Shown: piece by piece, positions 17,671-26,269 of the stretch | Position numbering within the stretch: position 1 is the stretch's first letter | Layout: each line of letters opens with the position of its first letter | Origin: Phyllobacterium sp. OV277 | GTDB taxonomy: Bacteria > Pseudomonadota > Alphaproteobacteria > Rhizobiales > Rhizobiaceae | Assembly: GCF_900104355.1 (NCBI RefSeq) | Contig: NZ_FNIY01000009.1 | Location: 62,001 to 126,000, forward strand | Direction of reading: 5' to 3' | DNA length: 64,000 bases | Notes under the pieces: generated by a model | The model's input: only the letters and a program-made list of their open reading frames with translations | What the model was told of the DNA's origin: nothing | Database searches by the model: none | Made by a program: the position numbers and the translations under genes

Positions 17671-19716
17671 TCAAAACCTGATCGCGTAACGCAAGCCATC
17701 ATAGATTGCAGCGTGAATGTTGCGGGCATGAACGGCATCGCCAATGCGCAACAGATCGAACTGCCCGTCAGCCTGCCGCTGCGGGAAAATGGCACCCCCA
17801 TTGACCAGACGATCATAATCCACCGCGCCGCCATTGCGCGATAGTGGTTTTAATTCACGGTAGAGATCATCGATCGGCAAAGTACCGTGTTCCACCACCA
17901 CCTGATCCACCAGCCGCTCCTCGCGATATTCAGGATCAAAATCCGAACCCAGAACGGCAACAAGCTGGTTGCCATTGCGGGTGACGCTCACCAGCCGCGT
18001 ATTGATTGTCACCCGCACACCATGTTGCTGGAAAGTCCGCATATAGGGCACATGATTCATGCCACCCATTTCAGGCGCAAAGAATCGCTCCGGGCTGACG
18101 AGTTCAAGTTTCGAGCCAGCGCGCGCGATCATCTCCGCTGCGCTCATGCCCTGATGTCCGCCATTATCATCATAAAGCAGGATATTTTCGCCAGGCTTCA
18201 CCGCGCCTGCCAAAATATCCCAGCTTGACGTGACCAGTTCATCGCCCGCCTGCAGCGGCGGATTTTGCGGCAAGCCGCCCGTTGCGATCACCACCACGTC
18301 TGGGGCAAGGTCAAGAACATCACCACTTTCCGCCCAGACATTATAGCGCATGGAAACGCCAAGCCGGTCCAGTTCCTCAAGACGCCAGTCGATAATGCCG
18401 ATCATTTCCTTGCGCCGCGGGTTCTGCGCCGCGAGCCTGACCTGCCCACCCGCCTGATCCGCTGCTTCCAGCACGGTCACGCTATGGCCGCCTTCTGCCG
18501 CAACGCGCGCCACTTCCAGTCCTGCGGGTCCTGCACCAACGACAACAATGTTGCGGCTGTCTTTGGCCCTGGCTATGGCGTGCGGCATGGTGCCTTCACG
18601 CCCCGTCGCCGCATTGTGGATGCATAGCGCCTCTCCGCCCTCATAAATGCGGTCAAGACAATAGGTTGCCCCGACACAGGGCCGGATACGATGTTCTTCA
18701 CCTGCCTCAATCTTGCGGACAATATGCGGATCGGCAATATGCGCCCGGGTCATACCAACCATGTCGAGCTTTCCCTCGGCAATGGCATGGCGCGCGGTGG
18801 CAACATCGGCAATACGCGCCGCATGGAAAACCGGAAATTTGGTTTCCTGCCTGACCTCTCCGGCAAAATCGAGATGCGGCGAAGACCGCATGCCCTGAAT
18901 GGGAATGACGCCATTGAGCGCCGCATCCGTATCGATATGGCCGCGAATAATGTTGAGAAAATCGAACTTGCCCGATGCTGCAAGACGCCGTGCAATCTCC
19001 ACGCCTTCCTGCCGTGAGAGCCCCTGCTCCCAGTCCTCATCAGCCACCATGCGGATACCGACAATAAAATCCGGGCCCACGGACCGTCGCACCGCATCGA
19101 TGACAGCCCAGGTGAAACGCAGACGATTATCAAGCGAGCCGCCATATTCATCGTCACGCCGGTTGGTGGCGGGTGACCAGAACCCGTCCATCAGATGACC
19201 GTAAGCCTCGAACTCAATGCCATCGAGCCCCGCCGCCTGCATACGCTGCGCCGCCGCTGCATAATCGGCAATGATCCGCTCGATATCCCAATCCTCAGCT
19301 TCTTTCGGAAAAGCCCGGTGGGCGGGTTCGCGCACGGGGGATGCGGAGACGACGGGGAGCCAATCGGCCTTGTTCCAGCTAGTGCGGCGGCCAAGATGTG
19401 TCAGCTGGATCATGACGGCGGCGCCGTGTTCATGACAATCGTCGGCAAGCTCACGCAGCCATGGCACGATCTCGTCCTTATAGGCATGAAGATTGCCGAA
19501 TGCCGGTGGAGATTCCCGCGAGACAACAGCCGATCCCGCCGTCATCGTCAGGGCGATACCGCCTTTTGCTTTCTCCGCATGGTAGAGCCGGTAACGTGTT
19601 TTCGGCATTCCATCTTCCGAATAAGCCGGCTCGTGACTGGTCGACATCAGGCGGTTTTTCAGCCTCAGATGTTTAAGCTGATAGGGCTGCAGAAGCGGAT
19701 CGTCATGTGAGGACAA
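17671..19716 (-). CDS. Dimethylglycine/N-methylproline-type demethylase (Old Yellow Enzyme + Rossmann domains)
   Basis: 681-residue relative of trimethylamine dehydrogenase and 2,4-dienoyl-CoA reductase: an N-terminal FMN TIM barrel (residues 1-340), an Fe-S linker, and a C-terminal FAD/NAD(P) Rossmann part starting at NIVVVGAGPAGLE near 390. Rhizobial relatives act in betaine breakdown (DgcA, StcD). The Fe-S linker reads Cys347-x2-Ala350-x2-Cys353-x12-Cys366, so the second of the four usual cluster ligands is Ala (codon at 18667-18669). The gene faces the betaine-binding protein gene. N-methyl amine substrate is inferred from family and neighbour. Confidence 0.82.
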   Translation of the reverse strand: MSSHDDPLLQPYQLKHLRLKNRLMSTSHEPAYSEDGMPKTRYRLYHAEKAKGGIALTMTAGSAVVSRESPPAFGNLHAYKDEIVPWLRELADDCHEHGAAVMIQLTHLGRRTSWNKADWLPVVSASPVREPAHRAFPKEAEDWDIERIIADYAAAAQRMQAAGLDGIEFEAYGHLMDGFWSPATNRRDDEYGGSLDNRLRFTWAVIDAVRRSVGPDFIVGIRMVADEDWEQGLSRQEGVEIARRLAASGKFDFLNIIRGHIDTDAALNGVIPIQGMRSSPHLDFAGEVRQETKFPVFHAARIADVATARHAIAEGKLDMVGMTRAHIADPHIVRKIEAGEEHRIRPCVGATYCLDRIYEGGEALCIHNAATGREGTMPHAIARAKDSRNIVVVGAGPAGLEVARVAAEGGHSVTVLEAADQAGGQVRLAAQNPRRKEMIGIIDWRLEELDRLGVSMRYNVWAESGDVLDLAPDVVVIATGGLPQNPPLQAGDELVTSSWDILAGAVKPGENILLYDDNGGHQGMSAAEMIARAGSKLELVSPERFFAPEMGGMNHVPYMRTFQQHGVRVTINTRLVSVTRNGNQLVAVLGSDFDPEYREERLVDQVVVEHGTLPIDDLYRELKPLSRNGGAVDYDRLVNGGAIFPQRQADGQFDLLRIGDAVHARNIHAAIYDGLRYAIRF

Positions 19717-19997
19717 TAGTATCGGTTCCCGTTGTTTTCATGATCCTACAACAGGCGCCAGTCCGCATGTTTCTCCCGCGCGACCTATTGTGGTGTGGAT
19801 TCGTCATATGAATTTCATCTTGCAATCAACCTCACCCAATTTCGCTCCCTATAAATTGGAATCGAAAGCGCCTCCGAAATTCACAACCGCTTGATTGGAA
19901 AAAAATTCTCTAAATTAGGGGGAAACCCATGCGTCTTGAAAATAGATGAAAAAACCTCATGCCTCAATTTCCCGAAGATGCACTCGAAAAATGATGG

Positions 19998-20471
19998 ATG
20001 TTTCCGATGATCAGCGAAATTACCTGCCCCGAAAACAAGAGCACCCTTTGCACCGAAATCATGAGCGGATTGCCGGAATGGTTCGAAGAACCGGCAGGCA
20101 TCAGCGCGTGCGCCAAACTGGTAATGGACCTGCCCGTCCTGGCAAGTGTGGAGCAAGATATCTGCAACGGATTTATCGCCCTGAAATATCACCCGCCGGC
20201 AGCCGCAGAAATCTTTGTCATTGCAACGCGCAAGCAATGCCATGGCCGGGGAATCGGTCGATCCCTGCTGCAAGCGGCTGAGGAGCATGCCCGGCAATCC
20301 GGCTGCTCCTTGCTCACGGTCAAAACCCTCGCGCCACGCGGCAAGCATGAACCGCACCTCGACGATACGCGCGCATTTTACGACAGGAATGGCTTCCTCA
20401 AAGCGGAGATCTTCCCTACATTGTGGGCTGAAGGTCATCCTTGCCTCTTTATGGTGAAACCTCTGAACTAA
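19998..20471 (+). CDS. GNAT family N-acetyltransferase
   Basis: 157-residue acetyltransferase with the acetyl-CoA binding motif QCHGRGIGRSLL near residues 78-89 and a C-terminal DTRAFYDRNGF strand-helix typical of the family. The ATGs at 19998 and 20007 are both possible; the ribosome binding site is weak. The substrate cannot be read from the sequence. It stands alone between the demethylase and the polysaccharide export cassette. Confidence 0.8.
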   Translation: MFPMISEITCPENKSTLCTEIMSGLPEWFEEPAGISACAKLVMDLPVLASVEQDICNGFIALKYHPPAAAEIFVIATRKQCHGRGIGRSLLQAAEEHARQSGCSLLTVKTLAPRGKHEPHLDDTRAFYDRNGFLKAEIFPTLWAEGHPCLFMVKPLN

Positions 20472-20669
20472 TGCAGAGCCCTGCCATCTTTCGACCAAGA
20501 CTGCTGTTTAGGGAGCGGCTCTAATCCTGAAGTCGGGGGTTTCGAACGGTACTTCTTCATGCTACCGCGAGTTTCCCACGATATGGATGAATCGTGATGC
20601 CGCTTGGAATCGCTGCGGCAACCGGTGTATAGGCAGGTCAAACGTGAACTTGCCAAAACTGACAGAAAG

Positions 20670-21488
20670 ATGCGCGGCCACATGACAATAGCCAATTCGC
20701 AAAAAATCACTGCGTGGGAAGACATAACCGGGGCCGTCGGCAATTTTCGCCTCGCCGCACTTCTGGGTTGGCAAGATGTGGCCCAGCGCTATCGCCGTTC
20801 CAGCGTCGGTGCTTTCTGGCTGACGATCAATATGGGTGTCCTGATTGCGGCTCTGGGCTTGGTATTCGGCACTATTTTCCGCTCCCCCATGTCCGAATTT
20901 CTGCCATTCATCTGCGTTGGCCTCATCATGTGGGGCTACTATTCGCAGTTGATCAATGAAGGCTGCGTGAGTTTCATCACCAATACTGAAACCATGCTGC
21001 AGCTACCCTTGCCATTCTTTACCTATGTCCTGCGGACATGGTGGCGAAATTCGATCATCCTTTTCCACAACATCATCATTTTTCCCATCGTGCTGCTGAT
21101 ATTCGGGAAATTTATGGGATGGACTTCCCTGCTGGTGATTCCTGCATTCTTCCTCGTATCGCTGAATTTCCTATGGATGATGGTCATTCTCTCGGTCATT
21201 TGTACGCGATACCGCGACCTGACACAGATCATTCAGAACATTATGCAGGTTGGCATGTATGTCACGCCAATCATGTGGCAACCGCACCAGTTACCTGCTG
21301 ATAAGTCCATTCTGTTGCTGGATCTGAACCCATTCTATCACCTGATCAGCGTAATCAGAGAACCGCTTCTTGGACAGATGGGCACCCCGCTCAATTGGGG
21401 TGTCGTGATCGGCATGGCCATTGTCGGCTGGATCGTCGCGCTGCTTTTCCTGAACCGTTACCGTTCACGCATCACCTATTGGCTGTAA
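20670..21488 (+). CDS. wzm: Polysaccharide ABC exporter permease (Wzm/KpsM-like)
   Basis: About 272 residues with six membrane segments and the ABC-2 pattern (WQDVAQRYRRSSVGAFW near the N-terminus). It would form the inner-membrane channel for export of a lipid-linked O-antigen or capsule chain together with the ATPase 31 bases downstream. Start codons at 20604, 20670 and 20682 are all in frame; 20670 has AGAAAG close upstream and is used here with moderate confidence. Confidence 0.82.
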   Translation: MRGHMTIANSQKITAWEDITGAVGNFRLAALLGWQDVAQRYRRSSVGAFWLTINMGVLIAALGLVFGTIFRSPMSEFLPFICVGLIMWGYYSQLINEGCVSFITNTETMLQLPLPFFTYVLRTWWRNSIILFHNIIIFPIVLLIFGKFMGWTSLLVIPAFFLVSLNFLWMMVILSVICTRYRDLTQIIQNIMQVGMYVTPIMWQPHQLPADKSILLLDLNPFYHLISVIREPLLGQMGTPLNWGVVIGMAIVGWIVALLFLNRYRSRITYWL

Positions 21489-21519
21489 AACGCCACTCTA
21501 TTCAATTGCGAAGGCAATC

Positions 21520-22266
21520 ATGACCTCAATGATTCTCGAAGACGTCACAGTCGATTTCCCGATCTATAATGCGAAAAGCCGTTCTCTCAAGAACCAGGTG
21601 ATGAGTCTGGCGACAGGTGGCACCATTGGTTCAAACTCTGAGGGCCACGTGGTTATTCGCGGCCTTGAATCCATCAGTTTAAACCTTAGTGACGGCGAAC
21701 GGCTTGGCCTGATCGGACATAATGGTTCCGGCAAAACCACGCTGCTGCGCGTCATGAGCGGCGTTTACTATCCCTCTGGTGGACGTATTGCAATCAACGG
21801 TAAATGTACCTCGTTGATCAACATTTCTCTGGGCATCGATGCGGAAGCAACTGGCCGGGAAAACATTGGTATTCGCGGTGCACTTCTTGGCTTTTCGAAA
21901 CGCGAGATGGCAGCCAAACAGACCGAGATTGAAGAATTTTCTGAACTCGGCAACTTTCTTGACATGCCTGTTCGTACCTATTCCAGTGGTATGCAGCTTC
22001 GCTTGGCATTCTCGATTTCAACAGTCATTCAGCCTGAGATCCTCATCATGGATGAATGGCTGGCTGCTGGCGATGAGAGCTTTCAGAACAAGGCAAATGA
22101 ACGACTGCATGATCTTGTTAACAAGACCAAGATTTTGATTATCGCAAGCCATTCGAAGGCGCTTCTCGTCAAGAATTGCACGCGCATTGTTTGGCTGGAA
22201 CATGGTAAGATCAAAATGGATGGAGACGCCCAAACCGTTGCCGATGCGTATTTTGGAAATCAGTAA
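21520..22266 (+). CDS. wzt: Polysaccharide ABC exporter ATPase (Wzt/KpsT-like)
   Basis: 248-residue ATPase with Walker A GHNGSGKTT near 67-75, signature YSSGMQLRLAF near 151, and Walker B ILIMDEWLAAGD near 179-190. It follows the permease gene and has AAGG before the start. It lacks the C-terminal carbohydrate-binding domain seen in Wzt proteins that recognise a capped chain end, so it should work like the short KpsT or TagH-free type, with specificity set elsewhere. Confidence 0.87.
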   Translation: MTSMILEDVTVDFPIYNAKSRSLKNQVMSLATGGTIGSNSEGHVVIRGLESISLNLSDGERLGLIGHNGSGKTTLLRVMSGVYYPSGGRIAINGKCTSLINISLGIDAEATGRENIGIRGALLGFSKREMAAKQTEIEEFSELGNFLDMPVRTYSSGMQLRLAFSISTVIQPEILIMDEWLAAGDESFQNKANERLHDLVNKTKILIIASHSKALLVKNCTRIVWLEHGKIKMDGDAQTVADAYFGNQ

Positions 22267-22323
22267 AGCAAAACACGTTGAGCTGTTGTTTTTGTATTCA
22301 ACGATCAACCCATCGTTGAATGC

Positions 22324-24918
22324 ATGAAGCCTATACGCCCTTTAAGCGTGATATATGCTTCTGCCATCAGGCGAGCGAAAGCGCCTTTGGGGACTCTTCG
22401 CTTCGTTATCCGCAAGTTTGCTGAATCCATCCGGATATTCGGCATATCCGGAACATTCGGCCGCATTGTTGCATTCCTGCGTTCCGGAAAATTCGTTGCT
22501 CTTTTTGCAAACCGCCGTGCGACATTGCTTTCCACTGTTACAAACGAAAACAAGCATCGCCTTTCTTCGTTCTATCCCGGCGAGACCAATCGGCCTGCAT
22601 CGGAATTTATGACACCACGCGTTTTGATCGTGGCCGAGATGTCGATTCCACAATGCAAGAAATACCGCGTCACGCAAAAGGCCGAGCTGTTTTCGAAGAT
22701 TGGTATCGAGGCATCAGTGGTTGACTGGACCCACTTTGATGAAGCCCGGACACTGCTCCAGACCCATTCAATCGTCATATTTTACCGCGTTCCAGCTGTG
22801 CCTGAAGCTATCTTATTGATAAAGGAAGCCAAGCGGCTTGGCATTCACACATTTTGGGAAGTCGATGACCTGATTTTCGATCCGGAAGGATACCTCTCGA
22901 ACAAAAATATCGAAACTCTGTCGCCGGGAGATCGAAAAGGTGTTCTCGAAGGGATGAGACTTTATCGGGAAGCGCTGCTCCTGTGCGACGAAGGTATTGC
23001 GTCCACCAAAGCCCTCGCAAAAGTCATGAGCGAGGTTACGAATAGAAATGCCGTCATTGTGGAGAATGCGCTCGACAGCGATACAATATTAATCGCGGAA
23101 AGAATTCGCAAAAATCAGACGGCAACGCCAAAAGAGACCAAGCAGGACATCACAATTGTCTATGGCTCAGGCACCAAGACGCACGACATTGATTTTCTGG
23201 CGGCCGCTGATGCGCTGTTCTACATTTTGTCGGAACGTTCCAATGTAAAACTCCGGATTATAGGTTCTTTGAATATCGAAAGCCGGTTTGATATTTTCTC
23301 TGACCGGATCGAACGGTTTTCATTCGTGAGTTTTGATCGTTATTTGCAGCTTGTTGCCGAAGCAGATATTTCAATCGCACCGCTTGAAGATTCAGTTTTC
23401 AATGATGCTAAAAGCAATATCAAGTTTCTGGAGGCCTCTGTCCTCGGTGTTCCCTCTGTCTGCTCTCCTGCCGATGCGTTTCGTACCGCTATCGTTGACG
23501 GAGAGAATGGATTTCTTGCAGCCGATCCAGCGCAATGGCAGCAAAAACTGCTTCAGCTTGTCGATCAGCCGAATCTTCGCATAAAAATGGCACAGAGGGC
23601 GCTTGAAAGCGTCAATAAGGCCTATGCGCCCGAGCAGATTGCCCACCGGCAACTAGCACCGCTGATAGAGCGCCCCAGCCAGCTTCAGCCTGATGTAATG
23701 CGCATCCTCTTTGCGAATGTGTATTTCTCTCCGCAATCGTTTGGTGGAGCGACGATCGTTGCGGAAGAGATGGCTCAAAGGCTCGCCCGGAAAGAGGATG
23801 TGGAAATCTACATCTTCACTTCATGGTCGCATGATCATGCTTCAAATTACGATCTGGTTCGTTATAGCGCAAAAGGCGCTACCGTTTTCGCGGCAAAAGT
23901 GCCTGTCGTCCGCACTCGCTTGATGGATATCAAAGACGATGACATGGGGCAGGCTTTTGCAGACGTTCTCAAGGCAGTTCAACCCGATATTGTTCAGTTG
24001 CATTCGATACAGACACTGGGAGTTGAGTTGGGTTCCGCGTGCAAGGCCGCAGGCATACCCTATGTCATAACGCTACACGACGCCTGGTGGCTGTGTGAAC
24101 GCCAGTTCATGGTAACAGGCGAAGGCAAATATTGTTTTCAAACGCGCATCGATCCAAACGTTTGTGCAAAATGCGTTCCGGACAAGAATTTTAACGAGCG
24201 CCGCACCCAGATCGTTCGCAAAGGTCTTGCAGAGGCTCAGGGCCTCATCTCTCCAAGCAACTACTTTAAACAACTACATATGCAGAACGGGCTGAGCGAC
24301 GAGCAGATTTTTGTCAATAAAAACGGGGTCAAGTTCCCCTTTCCGACCCTTACGCGCAAACCATCAGACCATATCCGCTTCGGCTACGTCGGCGGATCAA
24401 CCCCGATCAAGGGCTATGATCTCGTCCGCGAGGCTTTTTCGGCGCTTCCGGAATGTGGCATCGAGCTGGTCATGGTCGATAATACGCTGAACAGTGGCTA
24501 TAGCAGCGTCAATCTCAAGGGGCTTACTCCCCATAATCCAGTCCGCGTTGTGCCTGCCTATACGCAGGATAGCATCGACGAATTCTTCTCGGGAATTGAC
24601 GTGCTTTTGTTTCCGTCCCAATGGAAAGAGAGCTTTGGCCTGACGGTACGCGAAGCGCTGCTGCGTGACATCTGGGTGATTGCCACGGATTCCGGCGGCG
24701 CCGTAGAAGATCTCGTAGAAGGCGAAAACGGAAACATCATTCCCATTTCGTCCGACAGCTCCCATCTGCGAGCGGCAATGGAAAAAATTATCGACAACCG
24801 GGCTGCGCTTTCCAGCTACGTCAATCCATACAAAGATCGCATACAGAGCTTTGATGGGCAGGCAGACGAGCTCTACGATTATCTCCGCTCGCTTCTGCGC
24901 GCTGAACAGCAACGATAG
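22324..24918 (+). CDS. Large protein with two glycosyltransferase domains
   Basis: 864 residues. A basic N-terminal region (1-90) precedes a first GT-B-like domain (about 96-445) with FLEASVLGVPSVCS in its donor site, and a second GT4-like domain from about residue 459 (ILFANVYFSPQSFGG) with RFGYVGGSTPIKGYD and ESFGLTVREALLRD, the usual donor-binding E-x7-E region. No membrane segment is obvious, so it is probably cytoplasmic or peripheral. As the only transferase beside the exporter, it may build or extend the exported glycan. Sugar and linkage are unknown. Base composition is lower in GC than the surrounding core genes. Confidence 0.82.
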   Translation: MKPIRPLSVIYASAIRRAKAPLGTLRFVIRKFAESIRIFGISGTFGRIVAFLRSGKFVALFANRRATLLSTVTNENKHRLSSFYPGETNRPASEFMTPRVLIVAEMSIPQCKKYRVTQKAELFSKIGIEASVVDWTHFDEARTLLQTHSIVIFYRVPAVPEAILLIKEAKRLGIHTFWEVDDLIFDPEGYLSNKNIETLSPGDRKGVLEGMRLYREALLLCDEGIASTKALAKVMSEVTNRNAVIVENALDSDTILIAERIRKNQTATPKETKQDITIVYGSGTKTHDIDFLAAADALFYILSERSNVKLRIIGSLNIESRFDIFSDRIERFSFVSFDRYLQLVAEADISIAPLEDSVFNDAKSNIKFLEASVLGVPSVCSPADAFRTAIVDGENGFLAADPAQWQQKLLQLVDQPNLRIKMAQRALESVNKAYAPEQIAHRQLAPLIERPSQLQPDVMRILFANVYFSPQSFGGATIVAEEMAQRLARKEDVEIYIFTSWSHDHASNYDLVRYSAKGATVFAAKVPVVRTRLMDIKDDDMGQAFADVLKAVQPDIVQLHSIQTLGVELGSACKAAGIPYVITLHDAWWLCERQFMVTGEGKYCFQTRIDPNVCAKCVPDKNFNERRTQIVRKGLAEAQGLISPSNYFKQLHMQNGLSDEQIFVNKNGVKFPFPTLTRKPSDHIRFGYVGGSTPIKGYDLVREAFSALPECGIELVMVDNTLNSGYSSVNLKGLTPHNPVRVVPAYTQDSIDEFFSGIDVLLFPSQWKESFGLTVREALLRDIWVIATDSGGAVEDLVEGENGNIIPISSDSSHLRAAMEKIIDNRAALSSYVNPYKDRIQSFDGQADELYDYLRSLLRAEQQR

Positions 24919-24943
24919 AAAATTCAATTGGGAGCACAAAAGC

Positions 24944-24976
24944 AAAATGGCAGCCCAAGGGCTGCCATTTTTGTTT
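24944..24976 (+). terminator. Intrinsic terminator after the glycosyltransferase gene
   Basis: AAATGGCAGCCC, an AA loop and GGGCTGCCATTT are followed by TTGTTT; an A run on the left makes it usable from both strands, which suits the convergent tRNA gene. Confidence 0.85.
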
Positions 24977-25002
24977 AAAATCAATCGCTTGGCGAGAGAT
25001 TT

Positions 25003-25087
25003 TGGTGCGGTCGAGAAGACTCGAACTTCCACGTCTTGCGACACAGCGACCTCAACGCTGCGCGTCTACCAATTCCGCCACGACCGC
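25003..25087 (-). tRNA. tRNA-Leu (GAG)
   Basis: 85-base class II tRNA on the minus strand. Acceptor stem GCGGTCG pairs with CGACCGC; the anticodon loop TTGAGGT in the CAGCG/CGCTG stem gives GAG; a long variable arm is present; the T arm has GTTCGAGTC; CCA is encoded. It reads codons CTC and CTT. It directly borders the polysaccharide cassette, a typical insertion site for acquired DNA, though no duplicated tRNA end was found. Confidence 0.95.
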
Positions 25088-25357
25088 ACTGTGGTAGAAG
25101 CCGAACGTGTCGGCTCGCGGCATGTAGCAAATCAATTTCAGCTAAACAAGCCCTGTTGGCGTTTAACGCCAATGTTTTTCGCAAAGCCGCCGAAAAGTTA
25201 TGTCGCACCCGTCAGACTGGAAATCTTCTAAGAAAAAGTCCATATGCGGCTCACCTTCTGCATCCCGTGTGAATCGGTGCTTTTGGCTGTACGAAACAGT
25301 CGCATCGGCTTCAGCTCAATGCGGATGGAGCGAAATTCGAAAATTTGGTTTCCGATC

Positions 25358-26074
25358 ATGAAAAGTAACCGTGATGATCTCGTCCCCGCATTTTTACCCA
25401 CAGGCGAATCGTCTCCGGTGGAATGGCTGGTGGCTGACGGGCTCACCGATTACGAAGCTGCCCTCAGCTTCATGGAAGACCGGGTGGCTGCGATTCGCGC
25501 CGGAACGGCACGAGAGCTCGTCTGGCTGGTTGAACATCCACCGCTTTATACGGCTGGCACCAGCGCCAAGGATGGCGATCTGCTCACCGCTGATCGCTTT
25601 CCAGTCTATGCGACAGGTCGCGGCGGCGAATACACCTATCATGGCCCCGGCCAGCGGGTTGCCTATGTGATGCTGGACCTCAAAACACGGCGCGAGGACA
25701 TCAGGGCATTTGTGACGGCGCTGGAGCAATGGATCATTTCCACCCTCGCCTCGTTCAATGTACGCGGCGAGCGGCGTGAAGATCGCGTCGGGGTGTGGGT
25801 GACACGGCCGGAGCGCCCGGCGCTGTCAGATGGCTCTCCCGCCGAAGACAAGATCGCCGCTATCGGTATCCGCCTGCGCAAATGGGTGAGCTTTCATGGC
25901 ATCTCCATCAATGTGGAACCGAACCTTACGCATTTCGACGGCATTGTTCCCTGCGGCGTGCGTGCGCATGGCGTCACCAGCCTTGTCGATCTGGGGTTGC
26001 CGGTGGGGATGGATGATCTTGACCGCGCAATGCGGGAATCATTTGAGGATGTGTTTGGGGCGGTTAAGGGCTAA
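25358..26074 (+). CDS. lipB: Octanoyl-ACP:protein N-octanoyltransferase
   Basis: Transfers octanoate from acyl carrier protein to lipoyl domains, the first step of lipoate synthesis; its targets include the E2 protein encoded at 34545. From the ATG at 25358 it is 238 residues, with [12 protein letters not shown] at 88-99, catalytic Lys165 in KIAAIGIR and catalytic Cys199 in [11 protein letters not shown]. Upstream in-frame starts (25244, 25319, 25325) would add residues of poor family fit; none has a good ribosome binding site, so the start is uncertain. Confidence 0.92.
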   Translation: MKSNRDDLVPAFLPTGESSPVEWLVADGLTDYEAALSFMEDRVAAIRAGTARELVWLVEHPPLYTAGTSAKDGDLLTADRFPVYATGRGGEYTYHGPGQRVAYVMLDLKTRREDIRAFVTALEQWIISTLASFNVRGERREDRVGVWVTRPERPALSDGSPAEDKIAAIGIRLRKWVSFHGISINVEPNLTHFDGIVPCGVRAHGVTSLVDLGLPVGMDDLDRAMRESFEDVFGAVKG

Positions 26075-26136
26075 GGCTGGCTGCAAAGATTGTGCTTGGT
26101 TAGACAAGCTACTCTTTTACCCGATCACCTACCCCA

Positions 26137-26229
26137 CCGTCATCCTCGGGCTTGACCCGAGGACCCATGACAGAGAAGCAAAAACGATTTCTCAAGGGTG
26201 GATCCTCGGGTCAAGCCCGAGGATGACGG
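26137..26229. repeat. Paired 31-base hairpin repeats (family 1, copy 4)
   Basis: Units at 26137-26167 and 26199-26229, head-to-head, 31 bases apart, filling the gap between the convergent lipB and pccA genes. The right unit has one A in place of G near its outer end. Confidence 0.9.
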
Positions 26230-26269
26230 ATAAAGGTGATGGGACGATGCAAAACAGACCAACCCATCA

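Noticed and set aside
19881-20498. Minus-strand frame of 205 codons over the GNAT gene
   Set aside because: The plus-strand frame has the acetyl-CoA motif; the opposite frame has no known features.
24980-25090. Prophage or integrative element at tRNA-Leu
   Set aside because: No integrase gene and no duplicated tRNA 3' end seen within the window; only composition and position hint at acquisition.
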